From Acaudatibacter sp963835495 (lineage in GTDB: Bacteria > Pseudomonadota > Alphaproteobacteria > Caulobacterales > Caulobacteraceae), in NCBI GenBank assembly GCA_963835495.1, contig CAWIFQ010000003.1:1798001-1862000 (forward strand): a DNA stretch of 64,000 bases, in the 5' to 3' direction. A model generated the notes under the pieces. It was not told the DNA's origin and ran no database searches. It worked only from the letters and a program-made list of their open reading frames with translations. The position numbers and the translations under genes are program-made. How positions within the stretch are numbered: position 1 is the first letter of the stretch; each line of letters begins with the position of its first letter. Of this stretch, positions 36,005 through 45,248 are shown one piece after another.

Positions 36005-37416
36005 GCCGCCAGCGCCTCGAGTTGGGCCGGCAGCGCCTGGGCCCAGACGGTGATGTCGCCGGCGCCCAGGCAGACCACTAGGTCGCCCGCCTTGGCTTCG
36101 GCGGCGATCATGGCCGGCAGCGCGGTCGGGCTGGTCAGCGGCAGCACATGGCGGTGGCCGTGGCGCTTCAGGCCCTCGATCAACGCATCCCGGCTGACGC
36201 CTTCGATCGGCGCTTCGCCAGCCGGATAGACGTCGGCGACGATCACCACGTCGGCGTCGTTGAAGCAGCGGCAGAACTCCTGGAACAGGTCCTTCAGCCG
36301 GCTGTAGCGGTGCGGCTGCACCACCGCGATCACCCGGCCGTTGCTGACCGCCCGCGCCGCCTTGAGCACATTGGAGATCTCCACCGGGTGGTGGCCGTAG
36401 TCGTCGACCACCTTCACGCCGTGCGCCTCGCCGGTGAAGGTGAAGCGGCGGCGCACGCCGCCGAAGCCGGCCAGGCCCTTGCGGATCGCCTTCTCCGGCG
36501 CGCCGAGCTCGCGGCCGATGGCGATCGCGGCCAGCGCGTTCTGCACGTTGTGCTGGCCCGCCATCGGCAGCGTGATCTCGCCAAGCACGGTCGTGGCGCC
36601 GCCGTCGGACCCGCTGATCAGCACGTCGAAGGTCGAGCCCTCGGCGCCGATGCCGATGTTCATGGCGCGCACCTCGGCCTGCGGATTGACGCCGTAGGTG
36701 ATCAGCCGCCGGTTCTCGACCCTGGCCGCCATCTCCTGCACGTCCGGATCGTCGATGCAGATGGCCGCGAAGCCATAGAACGGGATGCTCTCGACAAAGC
36801 CCTGGAAAGCCCGCTTCACCGCGTCGAAGGTCTCGTAGAAATCGAGATGCTCGGGGTCGATGTTGGTGACCACGGCGACGGTAGGACGAAGGCGCAGGAA
36901 GGTGCCGTCGCTCTCGTCGGCCTCGACCACGATCCAGTCGCCCTCCCCGACCTTGGCGTTGGCGCCGTAGGCGTTGATGATGCCGCCGTTGACCACCGTG
37001 GGGTCGAAGCCGGCGGCGTCGAGGATGGCGGCGACCATCGAGGTGGTGGTGGTCTTGCCGTGCGTGCCGCCCACCGCGACCGAATATTGCAGCCGCATCA
37101 GCTCGGCCAACATCTCGGCCCGGCGCACCAGGGGGATGCGGCGGGTGCGGGCGGCGGCCAGTTCGGGATTGTCGGCCTTGACCGCACTGGTGAAGACCAC
37201 GGCCGACGCGCCTTCGATGTGCTCCGCGGCGTGGCCGATGAACACCTTGGCCCCCAGCTTCTCCAGCCGCTCGGTGTTGGCCCCGGCGCGGGCGTCCGAT
37301 CCCTGCACCTGGTAGCCGATCCGCAGCATGATCTCGGCGATCGCGCTCATGCCGATGCCGCCGATGCCGACGAAGTGCACGGGCCCGAGGTCGAACGGGA
37401 CGGGTCGCTTGTTCAT
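36001..37416 (-). CDS. murC: UDP-N-acetylmuramate--L-alanine ligase
   Basis: This Mur ligase adds L-Ala to UDP-MurNAc. The N-terminal HFVGIGGIGMSAIAEIML loop binds UDP, the P-loop reads GTHGKTTTTSMVA, and the central HPVEISNVLKAAR and GRVIAVVQPHRYSR motifs are typical of MurC. The 471-aa length is normal. Its stop overlaps the TTG start of murB, and 140 noncoding bases separate it from murG. I see no clear terminator there. Confidence 0.95.
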   Translation of the reverse strand: MNKRPVPFDLGPVHFVGIGGIGMSAIAEIMLRIGYQVQGSDARAGANTERLEKLGAKVFIGHAAEHIEGASAVVFTSAVKADNPELAAARTRRIPLVRRAEMLAELMRLQYSVAVGGTHGKTTTTSMVAAILDAAGFDPTVVNGGIINAYGANAKVGEGDWIVVEADESDGTFLRLRPTVAVVTNIDPEHLDFYETFDAVKRAFQGFVESIPFYGFAAICIDDPDVQEMAARVENRRLITYGVNPQAEVRAMNIGIGAEGSTFDVLISGSDGGATTVLGEITLPMAGQHNVQNALAAIAIGRELGAPEKAIRKGLAGFGGVRRRFTFTGEAHGVKVVDDYGHHPVEISNVLKAARAVSNGRVIAVVQPHRYSRLKDLFQEFCRCFNDADVVIVADVYPAGEAPIEGVSRDALIEGLKRHGHRHVLPLTSPTALPAMIAAEAKAGDLVVCLGAGDITVWAQALPAQLEALAA

Positions 37417-37556
37417 GGCCGCTGCTTAACCCGGAACGCCCGGATGCGCGACTATCCGAACCGGACACGCATCGCCACGGACGTGCGAGACCTGGACGAA
37501 GTGTGGATGGTGAGCGCCAGGCCGAGCGTGCCGAGAACGCGACGGCGGTCGATCGG

Positions 37557-38669
37557 CTAGGCCGCCGTCGCCTCGACCACGTCCGCCAGCCGGTCCGCCG
37601 CGTCGGGCTTGGCGACGGCCTTGGCGGCGGCCGCCATCCTGGCGAGGCGGGCGGAGTCCTCCAACAGGCTCTGCAGCAAGGCGGCCAGGCTATCCCCGGT
37701 CAGCGCGTCCTCCCGCAAGACCTCCGCGGCGCCGGCCTCGGCCAGCAGACGTGCGTTCTGGCCCTGGTCGTCGTCGAGGGCGATCTTCAGCGGCACCAGG
37801 ATCGAGGGACGGCCGGCGACGGCGATCTCGCAGACGGTGGAGGCGCCGGCGCGGCCGATCACCAGATGAGCAGCCCCGAGGCGCGGGGCCATACCGTCGA
37901 AGAAGGTGGCGATCTCGGCGTCGATTCCGGCCGCCTCGTAGGTCTTGCGGGCGAAGTCGATCGACTCGGCGCGGGTCTGCTGCTGCACCCTGAGGCGCTT
38001 GCGCAGCGCTTCCGGCAGCTTGGCGACCGCCTGCGGGACCAGTTCGGAGAGCAGCCGCGCGCCCTGGCTGCCGCCCGTGATCAGCAGGCGCAGCTCGTCC
38101 GTCGGCGGGTCGTAGGGCAGGCGGTAGAGCGCCTGGATGTTGGGGCGCACCGGGTTGCCGACCACGACCGCGCGCCGCTGGACCGAGGCTGGGGCTTTCA
38201 GCAAGGTCGGAAAGGCGCAGGCAATGGCGGTGACCCGCGGCGCGAGCAGTCGGTTGGCGCGCCCCATCACCGCGTTCTGCTCGTGAATGAGCGTTCGCCG
38301 GCGCTGGCTGATCGCCGCCATCAACGCCGGCAGCGACGGGTAGCCGCCGAAGCCAACCACGATCGCCGGTCTCAGGCTTGAAAGCTCGCGCCTGGCCTGG
38401 GTCACGCCCCTCAGGATGGTGGCGCCGGCGCGGAACATGCCCGCCGGATCGCCTGGCCTGAAGGTTGCGGCCGGGAGCGGGATGCGGCGCTCGGCTGGGA
38501 AGCTGTCGGAAAGGCTGTGCGCCCGGTCGTCGGTAGCCAGCACCACCCGCCAGCCGCGCGCGACCAGCACTTCGGCAAGCGCCTGGGCTGGAAACAGATG
38601 CCCGCCGGTGCCGCCCGCGGCGACCACCGCCAGTTTCGTTCTGGGATCAGCCAAAGCCACCGGCCCCAA
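37557..38669 (-). CDS. murG: UDP-GlcNAc--lipid I N-acetylglucosaminyltransferase
   Basis: This GT28 enzyme turns lipid I into lipid II at the inner face of the membrane. The glycine-rich loop AAGGTGGHLFPAQA is near the N-terminus, GFGGYPSLP in the N domain, and ITGGSQGARLLSE plus AHLVIGRAGASTVCEIAVAGRPSILVPL in the donor-binding C domain. A TTG at 38669 with AGCAGG upstream is used (370 aa); GTG 38660 and TTG 38654 are alternatives. It overlaps the end of ftsW. Confidence 0.93.
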   Translation of the reverse strand: MGPVALADPRTKLAVVAAGGTGGHLFPAQALAEVLVARGWRVVLATDDRAHSLSDSFPAERRIPLPAATFRPGDPAGMFRAGATILRGVTQARRELSSLRPAIVVGFGGYPSLPALMAAISQRRRTLIHEQNAVMGRANRLLAPRVTAIACAFPTLLKAPASVQRRAVVVGNPVRPNIQALYRLPYDPPTDELRLLITGGSQGARLLSELVPQAVAKLPEALRKRLRVQQQTRAESIDFARKTYEAAGIDAEIATFFDGMAPRLGAAHLVIGRAGASTVCEIAVAGRPSILVPLKIALDDDQGQNARLLAEAGAAEVLREDALTGDSLAALLQSLLEDSARLARMAAAAKAVAKPDAADRLADVVEATAA

Positions 38670-39858
38670 AGCTACCTGCTCGGGCGAGACGATCCTTCTG
38701 GGCGTAGGCGCCGGGCCGGCGGCGGGTCAGCGCCAGCGCCATGCCCATGGTCAGGCAGCTCGCCAGCATCGAGGAGCCGCCATAGGAGATGAACGGCAGC
38801 GTCATGCCCTTGGTTGGCATCAGATTGAGGTTCACCGCAACGTTGATGAACGCCTGCATGCCGACCAGCACGAACAGGCCGGCCGCGGCCACCTGCTCGA
38901 ACGGATCGGACAGCCGCATGGCGCGGAAGAGGCCGCGCAGGGTCAGGAACATGAAGAGGGCGATCAGGATCAGCGAGAACCACAGGCCGTATTCCTCGGC
39001 CGAGGCGGAATAGATGAAGTCGGTGTGCATGTCGGGCACTTCGCGCTTCATGATGCCCTCGCCGGGGCCGCGGCCGAACAGGCCGCCGGCGGCGATGGCC
39101 TGGGCGGCGCGGTCGACCTGGTGGGTGTCGAGGGTCTTGTCGTGGCTGAAGAAGCGGTCGACGCGGCTGGCGACGTGCTGGAACAGGAAGTAGGTGCTGC
39201 CGAGGCCCGCCACGGCGATGCCGCCCAGCGCCATCACCCAGCTCATCGGCACCCCGGCCATCCAGAACGCGGCGCCGAAGGCGATGGTGATCAGCACGGT
39301 CTGGCCGACGTCCGGTTCCACCAGCAGCAGGGCGACGGCGATGATGTAGAGGCCAAAGGCGATCGAGACGCCGGGGACCCCCTCGCCCTTCTGTCCCTCC
39401 GAGAACATCCACGAGACCAGCACGATCAGGGCCGGTTTCATGAACTCGGACGGCTGCAAGGTGAAGCCGGCGATCTCCACCCAGCGGGTGGCGCCCTTCG
39501 CCTCGTGGCCGAGGACGAACAAGGCCAGCATCAGCGCGATGGCGATCAGGTAGACGAAGAAGGCGGTCCGCCGCACGCCCTTGGACGGCAGCATCGAGAC
39601 CGCCAGCAGGACCACGATCCCGCCGACGGCGTAGATCGACTGGCGCACGGCGAAATGGAACGGGAAGTCGATCTTGAGCCGCGACGCGGCGGCGGGGCTG
39701 GAGCCGAAGCAGAGCAGGACGCCAAGCCCGATCAGGGCCAGCGTCGCCCCCAGCAGCCAGTGGTCCACCGTCCACCACCACTCGCCGACCCTGGTGCGGT
39801 CGGCGCGGGAGAAAGCGTGGGTCTGGGCGAGATCCTCGCCGGCGGCGGCCTGCGTCAC
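38647..39858 (-). CDS. ftsW: SEDS peptidoglycan polymerase FtsW
   Basis: FtsW is the division-specific lipid II glycosyltransferase working with FtsI. The 403-aa protein has about ten membrane helices; key SEDS segments are LQPSEFMKPALIVLVSWMF, LVEPDVGQTVLI, GRGPGEGIMKREVPDMHTDFIYS and LPFISYGGSSMLAS. The GTG start overlaps the TGA of murD (GTGA) and the end overlaps murG. Identity as FtsW rather than RodA follows from its place in the dcw cluster. Confidence 0.94.
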   Translation of the reverse strand: MTQAAAGEDLAQTHAFSRADRTRVGEWWWTVDHWLLGATLALIGLGVLLCFGSSPAAASRLKIDFPFHFAVRQSIYAVGGIVVLLAVSMLPSKGVRRTAFFVYLIAIALMLALFVLGHEAKGATRWVEIAGFTLQPSEFMKPALIVLVSWMFSEGQKGEGVPGVSIAFGLYIIAVALLLVEPDVGQTVLITIAFGAAFWMAGVPMSWVMALGGIAVAGLGSTYFLFQHVASRVDRFFSHDKTLDTHQVDRAAQAIAAGGLFGRGPGEGIMKREVPDMHTDFIYSASAEEYGLWFSLILIALFMFLTLRGLFRAMRLSDPFEQVAAAGLFVLVGMQAFINVAVNLNLMPTKGMTLPFISYGGSSMLASCLTMGMALALTRRRPGAYAQKDRLARAGSFGAGGFG

Positions 39859-41279
39859 GGCGCCACCCTCGCCCGGGCGGCGGCCGGCGCCGTGGTGAGG
39901 TCGTGGACCGCGGCGCGGAACGCCTCGCCGCGTTCCTCGAAGTCGGCGAACTGATCGAACGACGCGCAGGCCGGCGACAGCAGCACGATCGCCTCCTCGC
40001 CGGAGGCCTTGGCGTCGTCGAACGCCGCGCGAACGGCGGCGTCGATTGTTCCGCAGCGGGCGTAGGGCACGCGGCGATCGAGCGTCGCGGCGAACGCGTC
40101 CTGCGCCTCGCCGACCAGGTAGGCTTTGGCGATGCCGCCGAACAGGTCCGCCAGGCTCTCGATGCCGCCGGTCTTGGGCTGACCGCCGGCGATCCAGTGG
40201 ACCTTCGGATAGCTCGACAGCGCCTGGCGGGCGGCGTCGGCGTTGGTGGCCTTGCTGTCGTTGATGAAACGAACGCGGCCGATGGCGCCCACCGGCTCCA
40301 TCCGATGCGCGAGGCCTGGGAAGGTCATCAGCCCTTGGGCGGCGACCTGATCGGTGAGGCCGAGCGCGCGGGCCGCGGCGTAGGCGGCGGCCGCGTTCTG
40401 CCAGTTATGGCGACCCGGCAGCGACACGGCACGGGTCAGATCGGCGATCTCGGTGACGCGCTCGCCGGTCGCGTCGTAGAGCATGCCCTGCAGGACGTAG
40501 ACGCCGCGCCCCATCGAGCGGCGGGCGCTGATCGGCACGATGGTGCGCCGGTTGGCGGCGGTGATCTCGGTGACGATGTGCGCCGACCAGGGGTCGTCGA
40601 CGCCGACGATCGCGGTGTCGCCCTTGCCCTGGTTGAGCAGGATGCGCCGCTTGGCAGCGACATAGCCGTCCATGTCGCCGTGGCGTTCAAGGTGGTCGGG
40701 CGAGATGTTGAGGATGATGGCCACATCGGGCTTGAGGCTCGAGGTCAGGTCGAGCTGGTAGGACGACAGCTCGAGCACATAGACGGCGCCGCCGTGCATA
40801 TCCTCGAGGCCCAGCACGCCGACGCCAATGTTGCCGCCGATGCGCACGTCACGGCCGGCCTGGCGGCAGACGTGGCCGATCAGGGCGGTGGTGGTCGACT
40901 TGCCGTTGGTGCCGGTGATGGCGACGATCTTGGGCCGCTTGTGCGCCGGGGCGGCGGCCACGGTGCGGGCGAACAGCTCGATGTCGCCCATGATCTCGAC
41001 GCCGGCTTCCCGGGCCTTCGCGACCGTCCAGTGCGGCTTGGGATGGGTCAGCGGCACGCCGGGCGATAGCACCAGGGCGGACAGCTTCAGCCAGTCGGCG
41101 CTGCGCAGGTCCTCCAGCACGAAGCCTTCGGCGCCGGCGGCGTCGCGGGCGGTGGCGTTTTCGTCCCAGACCACGACCTCGGCCTTGCCGGCGGCGAGGG
41201 CGCGTGCGGCGGCGAGGCCCGTGCGGGCCAGGCCGAACACGGCGACCTTCTTGCCTTCGAAGCCGCGGACCGGGATCAT
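39855..41279 (-). CDS. murD: UDP-N-acetylmuramoyl-L-alanine--D-glutamate ligase
   Basis: This ligase adds D-Glu to UDP-MurNAc-L-Ala. It has an N-terminal Rossmann-like domain (KVAVFGLARTGLAAARALA), the P-loop ITGTNGKSTTTALIGH, NISPDHLERHGDMDGYVAAKRRI, HNWQNAAAAYAAARALG and the C-terminal FINDSKATNADAARQAL motif of the family. The 474-aa length is normal. It lies 18 bases after mraY and overlaps ftsW (GTGA). Confidence 0.95.
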   Translation of the reverse strand: MIPVRGFEGKKVAVFGLARTGLAAARALAAGKAEVVVWDENATARDAAGAEGFVLEDLRSADWLKLSALVLSPGVPLTHPKPHWTVAKAREAGVEIMGDIELFARTVAAAPAHKRPKIVAITGTNGKSTTTALIGHVCRQAGRDVRIGGNIGVGVLGLEDMHGGAVYVLELSSYQLDLTSSLKPDVAIILNISPDHLERHGDMDGYVAAKRRILLNQGKGDTAIVGVDDPWSAHIVTEITAANRRTIVPISARRSMGRGVYVLQGMLYDATGERVTEIADLTRAVSLPGRHNWQNAAAAYAAARALGLTDQVAAQGLMTFPGLAHRMEPVGAIGRVRFINDSKATNADAARQALSSYPKVHWIAGGQPKTGGIESLADLFGGIAKAYLVGEAQDAFAATLDRRVPYARCGTIDAAVRAAFDDAKASGEEAIVLLSPACASFDQFADFEERGEAFRAAVHDLTTAPAAARARVAP

Positions 41280-41297
41280 GACGTGCGCCTGCCCTCC

Positions 41298-42410
41298 CTA
41301 CCGCAGCTTCAGGGTCGCCAGGCCGGCGATCGCCAGCATGACGGAGATGATCCAGAACCGGATCACGATGGTCGGCTCGGCCCAGCCCAACCGCTCGAAG
41401 TGGTGGTGGATCGGGGCCATGCGGAACACCCGCTTGCCGGTCAGCTTGAACGAAGCGACCTGGACCATCACCGAGACGGTCTCGAGCACGAAGAGGCCGC
41501 CGACGATGGCCAGGACGATCTCATGCTTGGTCGCCACCGCCACTGCGCCCAGCCCGCCGCCGAGGGCGAGCGAGCCGCTGTCGCCCATGAAGATCTTCGC
41601 CGGCGGGGCGTTGTACCAGAGGAAGCCGAGGCACGATCCGACCATGGCGGCGCAGTAGACGCCAACCTCGCCGACGCCCTGCACGAAGTGGAGCTGCAGG
41701 TAGTCGGCGAAGCGCGCATTGCCCACGAGATAGGCGATCAGGCCGAAGGCGCCCGCCGCGATCATCACCGGGACCGTGGCCAACCCGTCGAGGCCATCGG
41801 TGAAGTTCACCGCGTTGGACGAGCCGATGATCACCAGCGCCCCGAACGCCAGGTAGATCAGGCCCAGATCGAGCAGCGCCTTCTTGAAGATCGGAAAGGC
41901 GACCGAGGTGGCCAGGTGCGGGTCATCGGGCGTCGGCTGGGCGTACTTGATCATCAGGAACACGGCCAGGATCGCGACCCCGCCTTCCACCAGCAGCCGC
42001 AGCATGCTGGAGAGCCCGGCGGTGGTCTGGCGGGTGACCTTGGCGTAGTCGTCGAGGAAGCCCAGAAAGCCGAACGCCAGCGTCACCAAGAGCACGACCC
42101 AGACGTAGACGTCGGTCAGGTCGGCCCAGAGCAGCGTGCCGACCGCGATCCCGGCCAGGAACATCAGCCCGCCCATGGTCGGCGTGCCGGCCTTCTCGAC
42201 CACGTGGCGCTCGATGCCCTCGGCTCGGATCGGCTGGCCCTTGCCCTGCCGGGCCTGCATCCAGCGGATGAAGCGCGAACCCATCGCCACCACGGTCAGC
42301 TGCGCGGTGATCAGCGACAGGCCGGAACGGAAGGTGAGGTAGCGCAACAGGTTGAGCACGGGGACGTAGTGGTGGTTGTCCGACAGCCGCTCGTACAGCA
42401 GATAGAGCAT
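41298..42410 (-). CDS. mraY: Phospho-MurNAc-pentapeptide transferase
   Basis: MraY transfers phospho-MurNAc-pentapeptide to undecaprenyl phosphate, forming lipid I. The 370-aa protein has about ten membrane helices with the catalytic motifs GTPTMGGLMFLAG, LGFLDDYAKVT (Asp pair), NAVNFTDGLDGLA and the histidine cluster MAPIHHHFE. The ATG shares a base with the TGA of murF (TGATG). Confidence 0.96.
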   Translation of the reverse strand: MLYLLYERLSDNHHYVPVLNLLRYLTFRSGLSLITAQLTVVAMGSRFIRWMQARQGKGQPIRAEGIERHVVEKAGTPTMGGLMFLAGIAVGTLLWADLTDVYVWVVLLVTLAFGFLGFLDDYAKVTRQTTAGLSSMLRLLVEGGVAILAVFLMIKYAQPTPDDPHLATSVAFPIFKKALLDLGLIYLAFGALVIIGSSNAVNFTDGLDGLATVPVMIAAGAFGLIAYLVGNARFADYLQLHFVQGVGEVGVYCAAMVGSCLGFLWYNAPPAKIFMGDSGSLALGGGLGAVAVATKHEIVLAIVGGLFVLETVSVMVQVASFKLTGKRVFRMAPIHHHFERLGWAEPTIVIRFWIISVMLAIAGLATLKLR

Positions 42411-43807
42411 CAGGCGGCCTCCCCCGAACGGGAGTCGAGACCGCGCAGGGCCTCGAACAAGGCCTTGGCTTTACTGTCCCTCGACCCCTTCACCATCACC
42501 AGGTCCCCAGGCTCTACGGCCCGGGTGAGCAGGGGCTCTAAAGCCTCCGCACTCTCGGCGTACCCGCCTTGGCGAGTCGGCGGAAGCGCCTCCCAGAGGC
42601 ATTTCATCATCGGTCCGGCGCAGAACACGAGATCGACCTTGGCCGCCTCGATTTCGTGCGCCAGGCCGGCGTGGTAGGCGGCCGATTGGGGTCCCAGTTC
42701 CAGCATGTCGGTGAGGACGGCGATGCGCCGGCCGGTGCTCTGACGAAGGCCCAGCGTCCGCAGCGCCGCGGCGACTGAGACCGGGTTGGCGTTGTAGCTC
42801 TCGTCGATCAGGGTGAAGGCGCCGCCGGCGAGACGGACCTGACGCTCGGCGCCTCTGCCTTCGAGCGGTTCGAAGGCGGCGAGCGCCGCGAGGCCATCGG
42901 CCTGCGCGACACCGAGCGCTTCCATCATCAACAGCGACGCCAGGCTCATCAGGCCCCAGTGATGCCCCGTCTGGCGCAGGGTGAATGAGATCGACTGGCC
43001 ACGCAGCGTTGCCTCGACCCGGGCGCCGCCGGCCTCCAGGCTGAAGCCGGTGAGCTGCGCCGCGCAGGATGGATCGGAGCCGAAGGCCAACACCTCGGCG
43101 CCGTGCGTCTTGGCGGCGTCGCTGAGATAGTCGAACCACGGGTTGTCGGCGTTGAGCACGGCGACGCCGCCCGGTTCCAGCCCATCGAAGATCTCGGCCT
43201 TGGCCCTGGCGACCCCCGCCTCGCCGTCGGCGAAGTTCTCGATGTGCGCCTGGGCGACCGTCGTGATGACCACCGCATGCGGCCGCACCATTTGAACCAG
43301 CGGGGTGATCTCGTCGGCGTGGTTCATGCCGATCTCGAACACCGCCCGTTCGGTGTCGCGGGGCATGCGCGCCAGCGTCAGCGGCACGCCGATATGATTG
43401 TTGTACGACTTGACCGACGAGTGAGCCCGGCCGGCGCGTTCCAGGCCGGCGCGGATCGCCTGGGTGACGCTGGTCTTGCCCACCGAACCGGTGACCGCGC
43501 CGCGGCGGACCTGCGGCGCGCGGACGCGGGCCGCCAAGCCGAGCTGCTCCAGCGCGACGAGCGTGTCGCCGACCATCACCGCCGAACCCGCGACGGGCTG
43601 GCTGGCGAGCGAACCGGCGGCCCCGCCCTTCAAGGCGGCTTCGACGAACTCATGCCCGTCGCGGACGCCGGCGAGGGCGACGAACAGGTCGCCCGGCTCG
43701 ATCGTGCGGGTGTCGATCGAGACGCCGGTCGCAACGAAGGGCGCGCCAGCCAGACGGCCGCCGGTCGCGGCGAGGATTTCGTCGGAGGTCCAGAGCGGCT
43801 CAACCAT
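42410..43807 (-). CDS. murF: UDP-MurNAc-tripeptide--D-alanyl-D-alanine ligase
   Basis: MurF adds the D-Ala-D-Ala made by Ddl. The 465-aa protein has an N-terminal VSIDTRTIEPGDLFVALAG substrate domain, P-loop AVTGSVGKTSVTQAI, EIGMNHADEITPL, a central HHWGLMSLASLLM segment, and the C-terminal TLIDESYNANPVSVAAAL motif. The ATG at 43807 overlaps the murE stop by 8 bases; the longer open frame upstream is a murE shadow. Confidence 0.95.
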   Translation of the reverse strand: MVEPLWTSDEILAATGGRLAGAPFVATGVSIDTRTIEPGDLFVALAGVRDGHEFVEAALKGGAAGSLASQPVAGSAVMVGDTLVALEQLGLAARVRAPQVRRGAVTGSVGKTSVTQAIRAGLERAGRAHSSVKSYNNHIGVPLTLARMPRDTERAVFEIGMNHADEITPLVQMVRPHAVVITTVAQAHIENFADGEAGVARAKAEIFDGLEPGGVAVLNADNPWFDYLSDAAKTHGAEVLAFGSDPSCAAQLTGFSLEAGGARVEATLRGQSISFTLRQTGHHWGLMSLASLLMMEALGVAQADGLAALAAFEPLEGRGAERQVRLAGGAFTLIDESYNANPVSVAAALRTLGLRQSTGRRIAVLTDMLELGPQSAAYHAGLAHEIEAAKVDLVFCAGPMMKCLWEALPPTRQGGYAESAEALEPLLTRAVEPGDLVMVKGSRDSKAKALFEALRGLDSRSGEAA

Positions 43808-45248
43808 GGGCCGGCTCCAGGCCCAGCGCCGCGGCGGTCTCAGCGACGTCGTCGAACGGATGGATGATCGCGCCGACGATCTGACCCTGTTCGTGGCCCT
43901 TGCCAGCCACCACCAGCACGTCGCCTTCGCGCAGCATCGCGGCGGCCGCGCCGATCGCCTCGCGGCGATCGCCGATCTCGCGCAGGCCGGCGGCGCCGGC
44001 GCGGATTTCGGCGCGGATCGCGGCGGGCTCCTCGGAGCGTGGATTGTCGTCGGTGACGATGGCGACATCGGCCAGGCTGGCGGCGATGGCGCCCATCTGC
44101 GGACGCTTGGTCCTGTCGCGATCGCCGCCGGCGCCGAAGACGACGATCAGGCGGCTGGCGGCGTGCGGACGCAGCGCCAGCAGCACGGTCTTGAGGCCGT
44201 CCGGCGTATGGGCGTAGTCGACATAGGCCTCGCCGCCGCGCCGGCCGGCGCCGACGCGCTGCATCCGTCCCGGCGCGCCCTCGATGTGCTCCAGCGCCGT
44301 CAGCACAGCCTCGGTCTCCTCGCCGGCGGCGATGCACAGCCCCGCGGCGACCAGGGCGTTGGAGGCCTGGAAAGCGCCGGCCAGGGGCAGGCGAACGTCG
44401 AAGTTGCGCCCCTCGGTGCCGATCCGCAGCCGCTGGCCTTCGGGCGACAGCTCGCGGTGCGCCAGCGTCAGCCCCTCGCCCATCGCGCCAACCGACAGGA
44501 TGGACAGACCGCTGGTGACGGCCGCGGCGGCGAAGGCGGGATAGGCGTCGGAATCGGCGTTGAGCACCGCGGTGGCGCCGCGCGGCGTCAGCGCCTCGAA
44601 CAGACGCAGCTTGGCGGCGCGGTAGGCCGCCATCGTGCCGTGGTAGTCCAGGTGGTCCTGGGTCAGGTTCAGGAAGCCGGCGGCGGTCAGCATGACCCCG
44701 TCGAGCCGGCGCTGATCGATGCCGTGCGATGAGGCTTCCAGCGCCAGGTGGGTGACCCCGCGGGACGCAAGGTTCGCCAGCCGTTCGGCGACCTCGCCGG
44801 CGTCCGGCGTGGTCAGGCCGGGCGGCGTGACCTGCTCGGCGCCGGCGCGGATGCCGAGCGTGCCCATGCTGGCCGAGCTGTGGCCGAGCCGCTCGAAGAT
44901 CTGCCGGCAGAAGGTGGCGACCGAGGTCTTGCCGTTGGTGCCGGTGACGGCGACGCAGACGGCCGGCTGGGCGCCCCAGAAGTTGGCGGCGGCAAGGGCG
45001 TAGCTGCGGCGCGCATCGCCGACCACGATCACCGGCGCCGCGGTCGCGAGCGGCGTCTCGCTGATCACCGCCGCCGCGCCAGCCGCAAGCGCGGAGGCGA
45101 CGAATTCGCGCCCGTCGGCCTTGGCGCCCGAGAGCGCCGCGAACAGGTAGCCCGGCTTCACCTTGCGGCTGTCGGCGGTGACGCCCGTGATCATCGGGTC
45201 GACCGCGAGGTCGCGCCTCATGAGTTCCGAGAGCCGCTTGCCGCTCAT
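43800..45248 (-). CDS. murE: UDP-MurNAc-L-Ala-D-Glu--meso-diaminopimelate ligase
   Basis: MurE adds the third stem-peptide residue. It has TADSRKVKPGYLFAALSG at the N-terminus, P-loop TGTNGKTSVATF, LTQDHLDYHGTM, a YAHTPDGL segment, and DDNPRSEEP; the DNPR motif marks the meso-DAP-specific enzymes, so the peptidoglycan should carry DAP. It has 482 aa. The ATG at 45248 overlaps the ftsI stop (ATGA). Confidence 0.95.
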   Translation of the reverse strand: MSGKRLSELMRRDLAVDPMITGVTADSRKVKPGYLFAALSGAKADGREFVASALAAGAAAVISETPLATAAPVIVVGDARRSYALAAANFWGAQPAVCVAVTGTNGKTSVATFCRQIFERLGHSSASMGTLGIRAGAEQVTPPGLTTPDAGEVAERLANLASRGVTHLALEASSHGIDQRRLDGVMLTAAGFLNLTQDHLDYHGTMAAYRAAKLRLFEALTPRGATAVLNADSDAYPAFAAAAVTSGLSILSVGAMGEGLTLAHRELSPEGQRLRIGTEGRNFDVRLPLAGAFQASNALVAAGLCIAAGEETEAVLTALEHIEGAPGRMQRVGAGRRGGEAYVDYAHTPDGLKTVLLALRPHAASRLIVVFGAGGDRDRTKRPQMGAIAASLADVAIVTDDNPRSEEPAAIRAEIRAGAAGLREIGDRREAIGAAAAMLREGDVLVVAGKGHEQGQIVGAIIHPFDDVAETAAALGLEPAHG